Source: Albifimbria verrucaria
Taxonomy: Eukaryota > Ascomycota > Sordariomycetes > Hypocreales > Stachybotryaceae
Assembly (NCBI GenBank): GCA_020081605.1
Contig: JAHREC010000049.1
Span: 744,001 to 808,000 of the forward strand
Length of the DNA: 64,000 bases
Direction of reading: 5' to 3'
The notes under the pieces are model-generated. The model was not told the DNA's origin, did no database searches, and saw only the letters and a program-made list of their open reading frames with translations. A program made the position numbers and the translations under genes. This document shows, piece after piece, positions 58,420 through 64,000 of the stretch. Positions within the stretch are counted from its first letter, which is position 1, and the number at the start of each line of letters is the position of its first letter.

Positions 58420-60305
58420 TTACCACTCCCTCTTCTTGAAGGTAAGCGGGCAGTCATCCTACACATTACAGTCAGTCACAAATTCTTCATGAAGTTATGA
58501 TCGATTCGGCGTGACATACCTTGGGGAAGATGGTGGCAAACACCTTGATAACCTCGGAGAGAGGAGTGGCGTGATGGGTCCAATCCAGCTGCACAGAGGC
58601 CTTTCCGATCATGAGAGCCAGGTTCAACTGAGCATAGTGCTGGCCCAGGCAGTAGTGAGGGCCGACACCGAACACCAGGTAGTTCTTCACGCCCTTCTCC
58701 TCAGCGTCGCCAGAGTAGTAACGCTCGGGGTCGAAGGTGTCGGGGTTCTCGTAGACCTCGGGGTCACGCAGAGCAAGATACGTCGTGGGAATCAACATGG
58801 AGCCTGGCGATACAAGTTAGCGTCACCTCGTAACTCGGCAAAAGACAGGAAAACTTACCCTTGGGCACAGTGTAGGTGTCGGTGATGGGGAAAGGCTTCT
58901 TGACCTGGTAAGGAACCATCAGGACAGGAGGGCGGTAGCGGAGCAGCTCGCGAACGACGGCACGGGTGTACTTGAGCGACTCCAGCTGGTCCATGTTGAG
59001 CTCGGCGTTGGGGTCGTTGTTGCGGACCTTCATGTTCTCCTCGCGAACGCGGTCAAGGACGTCGGGTCGCTGGGCCATGATCTGGAACAGCCAGGTGGCA
59101 GCGCTGCTGGTGGCATCTTGGGAAGCAAACAGGAAGGTGAAGATGGTCTGGGCAATCTCGTAGTCGCCGAACATGCGAAGCAAGGGCTGGGGCTTCTCCA
59201 AGCCCTCGGTCTCGCCCTTGGCCTCGGCCTCGCGCCAGCGCTCAGACTGGACCATCTGCAGAATCCAGGCGTCCATGATGCAGGTGATCTCGCCGCCGGC
59301 GTTCATGCGGACCTTGGACTTGGCGGCGCACTTGGTGAACTCGGCCAGGACCATGTCGGAAGCCTTCTTGCCGTACCAAGTCTTGGTGTAGGGGATGATG
59401 ATGGGGAAGTTGACGAGCTCAAGGGCCTCAGTGATGAGGTAGTAGTCGTCGGAGATCTTCTTGACGGACTCATCGGACATGTAGTATCCGACAAAGGTGC
59501 GGCAAGCGACGGTGCAGGTGAGCTCGCGGAACTCGTTCATGAAGGGAACGGGCTTGCCGTTGTTGGTCTCGGTGATGTTAACCATGCGCTTGAAGAAGGT
59601 GTTGTAGACCTCTTCCTGGCGGGGAGGTACATCTCCAGGGCCTTGCGGGTGAAGAGACCGTTGAGACCCCTGCGGAACTCAGAGTGCGGCTTGCCGTCGA
59701 GAAAGACCCAATTGTCGGCTCCGAGGAGCTTGTGGGCAACGTCGACAACACAAGGCTTGACGAAGGAGGGAGAGTTGAAGACCTTTCGGGCCATGTCGCG
59801 AGTGGAGGCAATAACAACGAACCTAGTGACGGAGAATTGTTAGAATCACAGCGAGCCGACAACAACGACGGGATACATACTTGTGGAAGACGGAGACACA
59901 GCTCAGAGGACCACTGAGCCACTTGGCATAGTACTCCTCGAACTTGGGGTCCATGGACTCGAGGAAGGGACCGATAAAAGGGTCTTCCACGCAGGGCCGA
60001 CGATAGAGCCCTTGTTCCAAATGTAGCTGACTGCAAAGCGAAATGTTAACTCCTAACGATCACGATATCGATGCGGCCAAGAGGCCAATTGAACAAGAAC
60101 AGCCGCTATTAGGAGAGAAGCGGCGAGGCAGAACCTACTCTGATCATAGGCGACACAGACGGCCAAGAGGGTCAGGGCCAAGGTCCACGGGCTGAGGTTG
60201 GTGATGGTCTCGAGGACCTGGTCGACCTGCGGGGCAGGTGACACCTCCATACTTGGCGCTGGCCAGTATGGAGGTGAAGCCGGACGTGGAGTTGGCAGCG
60301 TCCAT
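58420..60305 (-). CDS. ERG5: Sterol C-22 desaturase, cytochrome P450 CYP61
   Basis: Minus-strand exons are 60305-60139, 60030-59881, 59822-58859, 58803-58520 and 58458-58420. Two bases are missing in the G run 60231-60234, one at G 59980-59982 and one at G 59631-59634; restored, the enzyme is 535 aa. The start [10 protein letters not shown] matches the family; starting at 60250 would skip the first gap but lose 18 residues. Features are a membrane anchor ([13 protein letters not shown]), [15 protein letters not shown], the helix-I region [13 protein letters not shown], the ExxR motif (ELLR, about 400) and the heme loop [11 protein letters not shown] with its Cys near 479. It introduces the C22 double bond in ergosterol synthesis at the ER. 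CYP51 is excluded by the ATIFP-DDCPLTF C-terminus. Confidence 0.95.
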
Positions 60306-63300
60306 TGTTGAGGATCCTGAGCTCGCGATGTTTGGCGATATCGAGCTCAAAGCGACTGTCGGAGGGGAAAGGAAAGACGCGATGGCAGGGGGTAGAGGGA
60401 GAAGGGGAGGAGGGGGTTTTTCTTCTAAAGGGTCGGACAAAAATCCCTTTATTAGTGAAGAAAGCACTCGGCCGGCGCAGCAAGCAAGTCAGCAGCAAGG
60501 AACAGGCTGCAGAGCAATCGGCGCAAGATTAGGAAGCAGGAGATGGTTGACAAGGAGGGAATGGAGCAGGTCGCTTTTGCGTGAGAAGCCAGCGACAGGG
60601 CTAGTAGCATGTACTTTTTTTTCTGGGCCAGGATAGAAAAAAAGGGAGCAAAGAAAAAAGTCGTTCATTAACCGGGGTCCTGGTTGGCTATGGCGTAGTG
60701 TTATTTCCCGATCGGGCAATACACTCGCTTCTTTTATTCTTCCTTTTTCCCACCCTTTAATTAATGGATGGGGATCCTCTTAGTGTCGTGGGATGTTTTC
60801 TGGCAAGGGATGGTACGAAAAGTCGAACGAGGATATATGAAAAGGAATGGGATTTCTGGAATCAGTGAGACGACGGAGTAGTTTCCGAGCCATGGATTAT
60901 TACTTGTTCTTATTTTTGCTTCTTCTCTTTACAAGGATAATTTTTTAAAAAAATCACAAATGTTGACTTTCTTACGCTCGGCCTCCGTGTTAGCCAAAAC
61001 GGTGGTGCTGAGAGCTGCGACCGGCTCGGAGAGAAGCAAGAGGCCGGTCCCCGGGGAGCTCATTCGCCTGTTTTTGTTTTGCTTTCCGCTGCAGTGAGCA
61101 GCACAGGAACGAATTACAGCACTACTACAGATTATACGACACGCATAGGCGCTGTGCCGTAGTCAGGGGATCCACGAGAGGCGGACAGCTCGGGAAGTGG
61201 ATTTCTTTGTAATAGCCACGATATGCATAGGCTCAGAACAGGGCAAATCAGAGTCAGTAGCCCAGAGTCCAGCAATAAGGCAAAATGAAAAGAGCGTGTT
61301 GTTGAGGAGAAGAAGATGCCTCTTCAGGTTTAGCAGCGCTTCTGAGCACATCCCATTTAACGTGCAGGTACCCAAGCGGCTGGCCCCGCCAGATGATACC
61401 TTGAAGCTGCCCCTGTCCAAAAGTAGCGAGTACTTGGTTATCTCGCCAGATGCAGCAATCTCCCGGCGCTGGGAACCAGGTAAGGGGTTCTCGGTACGTG
61501 CCCAGTTGAGATGCACCATGTCGGTAGCGCTTCTGTACAATTACAATTACTCGGGCGGCGCGGTGCTGCTGGGTGCAGGAGGTACCTGGTTCGGTAACGA
61601 CTTGCTCCGGCGCAGCACACCACCACCACCGCCACCACCACTACTTTTTATTTTCTTCTTATCAATATGTTGCTATGGTCGTCAAGGCATCGTTTCGTCA
61701 TAAAGGCGACCACATAAGAATAACTTCCTTCAGTAACCGATCACCTGTTCCGGAATAGAGTCCGCATGGCTTGGTTCGCTTGTGAATCACCAATGGCTTG
61801 GCCAGCCAGCGCTACGGGATGGGATGTATTGACCATGGCATCGGTTGGCGTCCCTTGCTTATCAGCTGGGCAGGTATCCGCTCCGTATTCGGGTCGAGGT
61901 ACCTCCCTCCTCTTTTCCCCTTCAACCTCCACCGATGATCTACGCTCAATCTCTCAACGCCATGCGACGAGCTTCTGCTTTAGCTGGGAACCATTGATAA
62001 TTGGCTCTGCCCCAGCGTCTGCAGCCTCGTCGTGACACATCTTATGCTTATGCAAGGAAGCTTTTGTCCGCGTTGTCCTTGGTCACCAGAGCCGCCGGAC
62101 TTTGCGCATCTTCACACCAACCAACGGTACACGCACCTTGAGCCTGGGGAAATCTTTCCGGCTTTAATATCCGGACATTGATGCCCCCTGTCAAGCAAAG
62201 TCCTGAGCAAATATCCGCTTCCCCACAGTCTGGGCAAAGCAGTGCCCTGCCCTGGTGTGGTCGTGAGAAGAATCGCCAAGCAAGAGCTGTGATGTCGACG
62301 ATTAGATATTGCCGTCACCCCCATAGTACGGCTGGCGTCTTGGCCCAACTCATTACGCGTACCCGTCTCCAGTGAAGTGCTCAGTCTATGCACGGCTAGA
62401 GGGGTATTCTGCAAAGTTGAACCAATACGCAAGGACTTAACGTATAGAATTTCCCAGTTACCAATAATTGAGATTAGATTAATTGACAGGCTCGCTTCGG
62501 CATGGAGGGATCTGAGCCGCCCACGCCTAGGATGTTGAAATGAGCAAATCTTCAACACCCACAAACGAAACACCAGCGTATCAACCACAGCATCAGCATT
62601 CCCTTACCAGGTACAAGCAAAACATCTACCATGCGTATGCCTCATGCCATCCAAGACATGCCCCAGAGCGCACAAACATCCATCCCATCCGTGCCCCACC
62701 CAAGCGTTCTGTGACTGACTGTCCCTGCACCGAAATCACAATTCACACGGGTGGATCAAATGCGAATACGAATGCGCGCTCCAAGTGCCTTGTATCATCC
62801 ATCCATCCATTCATCACTCTGCAGCCAGCCAGCGACGAATCAGGAGCACGCCATTTGCTTTATCCATTTTAGTCCAACCCAATTCGCAAATTATGTTCAT
62901 GTCGCTGTTTGAGACCTGCACCAGAATCCAGCCATAGGCCGGCTCTACCGATTGGTATTTATTCCATGGTCAATGCAAATATGCGAAGTCGTTTCGCTAT
63001 ACCGTGCTCTTGATGATTCACTAGCATTCGACAAGATCCAAGCAGTCTTATATAGTGAAAAGCTCATTTACCCCCACCAAAACAAGTTGCGTCGTTACTG
63101 TAAACAGCTGTTCTAGTTCATCTACCCCGACGCCGTGATGAACAAAAACAATAATAGTAATGAATAGCTGAAACTACTTGCTGAACCCGGGACAATCCAT
63201 ACGAGGCTCCTCGAAACCACAATCTTTGTTCACTAAACCTGTCGAGTGCAACACAACATCTTTGCCCGGATCCCTCAATTTCAAGAATGTCATCACTGCA

Positions 63301-63632
63301 AGTGCAGTTGGCAAGGGTGCGTAACAGTTGCAGCAGTTCCGCATTTAGTATCGTCAATAAACCACTTCAATCTCAAAGTACAATCAACTTTTCATTCTGG
63401 CTTACCAAGGCTGCCTGTTTGACCTGGTGCTGTTTGTCGCAGGCAATTCTACCCAGTGTCAAATTGTTCCTATGCAAGTATATCGAGATTGAGTCCTACA
63501 CAACGGTTCCTCGACTATTACTAGAACAGCAAACCAATCCGAGTACCCGTCCGCCTCAAGAACTACCAATGGTCCAGGCTTACTGCTTCAGCCCTCAACC
63601 AATCATATACTGCATGTTCCTTTTCATATTCA
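60306..63632. other. Long intergenic region between ERG5 and the MFS transporter gene
   Basis: No supported gene; open frames reach about 170 codons (61197-61703, plus strand) but have no domain, and they overlap frames on the other strand. The ERG5-proximal 500 bases should be its promoter. I find no named motif. Confidence 0.5.
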
Positions 63633-64000
63633 TCAAGTAGCGAATCGGAAGTCGAGCCTAGACATATATGAGTACTTTCTCAACTAGCAGAGTGGAGAAC
63701 TCTTACCTCTTGTTTCCCTGGTCTGTCGTCGTAGCCAGGTAATGGTGTTGCTGCTCTGGAGTCATCGCATCCCATTTCTTGGCCTTCTGGTGGTTTCTCC
63801 ATCGGTAGTAGAAATATGTTCCAGGGTATTGTATAAGCTACCTCTCAAATTAGCAATCTATACAGAGGTTGAGTCAATCGGATCAAGGCTTCACTTACAC
63901 ACATCCAGATACAGATAACCAGGAGACCCTTGTTCGCTTTGAAATATCTGGGTGCATCATCCGGTTGATAGACTGTCCAGTTAGCTTACATCCTTCGACT
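63633..64000 (-). CDS. MFS anion:cation symporter (Dal5-like), 3' end only
   Basis: Partial gene running off the right edge. Minus-strand exons visible are 63972-63899, 63837-63707 and 63657-63633; the phases agree (PDDAPRYFKANKG, then the last membrane helix GLLVICIWMC|LIQYPGTYFYYRW, then RNHQKAKKWDAMTPEQQHHY, DQGNKRLDFRFAT stop). A GCTAAC branch site with an AG just beyond marks an upstream exon outside the window. This tail is typical of the allantoate-permease family of major-facilitator transporters. The substrate cannot be told from the tail. Confidence 0.7.

Noticed and set aside
61197..61703. Possible 168-codon gene in the ERG5-MFS spacer
   Set aside because: Composition is low-complexity toward the end (His/Pro/Leu runs from CCA repeats) and no domain is visible.
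58420..64000. P450 plus transporter as part of a secondary-metabolite cluster
   Set aside because: The P450 is the primary-metabolism enzyme ERG5, the neighbours are housekeeping genes, and no backbone synthase is present.

Overview
The window looks like nuclear DNA from a filamentous ascomycete (Pezizomycotina, most likely Sordariomycetes, perhaps Hypocreales). Genes are monocistronic and 1-4.5 kb long, with short introns of about 45-180 nt. The introns have GTRNGT donors and CTAAC/CTGAC branch sites. Diagnostic families include a class VI-type chitin synthase, eukaryotic nitrate reductase, CYP61 (ERG5), Hsp88/Hsp110 and a ubiquitin-eL40 fusion. There is no operon, CRISPR array, insertion sequence or rRNA, and I could not recognise a tRNA.

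Layout, left to right: a 3.9 kb gene-poor stretch; a two-PAS regulator (+); a YIPF6-type Golgi protein (+); a RanBD protein like Yrb2 (+); the RecQ4-type helicase Hrq1 (+); a vacuolar Ca2+/H+ exchanger (+); nitrate reductase niaD (-); the NMD factor UPF2 (+); a class VI-type chitin synthase (+); Hsp88 (+); eIF5B (-); a giant MMS1_N/CPSF160-like propeller protein (-); a TBC1D20-like Rab GAP (+); the GARP subunit Vps52 (-); eIF5A (+); the Pol I factor Rrn7 (+); ubiquitin-eL40 (+); a second YIP1-family protein (+); a mitochondrial rhodanese (-); sterol C-22 desaturase ERG5 (-); and the 3' end of a Dal5-like MFS transporter (-). These are mostly housekeeping functions: translation and mRNA quality control (UPF2, eIF5B, eIF5A, eL40, Rrn7), Golgi/endosome traffic (two YIP1 proteins, TBC1D20-like, Vps52), cell wall and membrane (chitin synthase, ERG5), ion and nitrogen physiology (exchanger, niaD), and genome/nuclear transport (Hrq1, Yrb2-like). 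I see no secondary-metabolite cluster and no defence system.

Almost every coding sequence is broken by one or more single-base frameshifts, and the breaks follow one rule. Each is cured by adding one base (rarely two) next to a short homopolymer, usually C or G. I counted 56 such missing bases in 18 of the 19 complete genes before the window's partial last gene, excluding the exchanger, which is clean. After restoring them and removing the introns, every coding sequence is an exact multiple of three and reads through a full-length family member. I read this as homopolymer under-calling in the assembly, not pseudogenes. Coordinates below are those of the raw sequence.

Most interesting biology: the ubiquitin-eL40 gene appears to assemble its start codon by splicing (A|TG) through a 7-nt microexon; Hsp88 has a 228-nt stop-free, in-frame intron encoding a basic NLS-like peptide; niaD has a textbook NIT4/NirA palindrome inside a cluster of GATA-factor sites; and a register-perfect heat-shock element lies upstream of Hsp88. 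Intergenic regions also share short islands of TAGG/ACCT tetranucleotide repeats.
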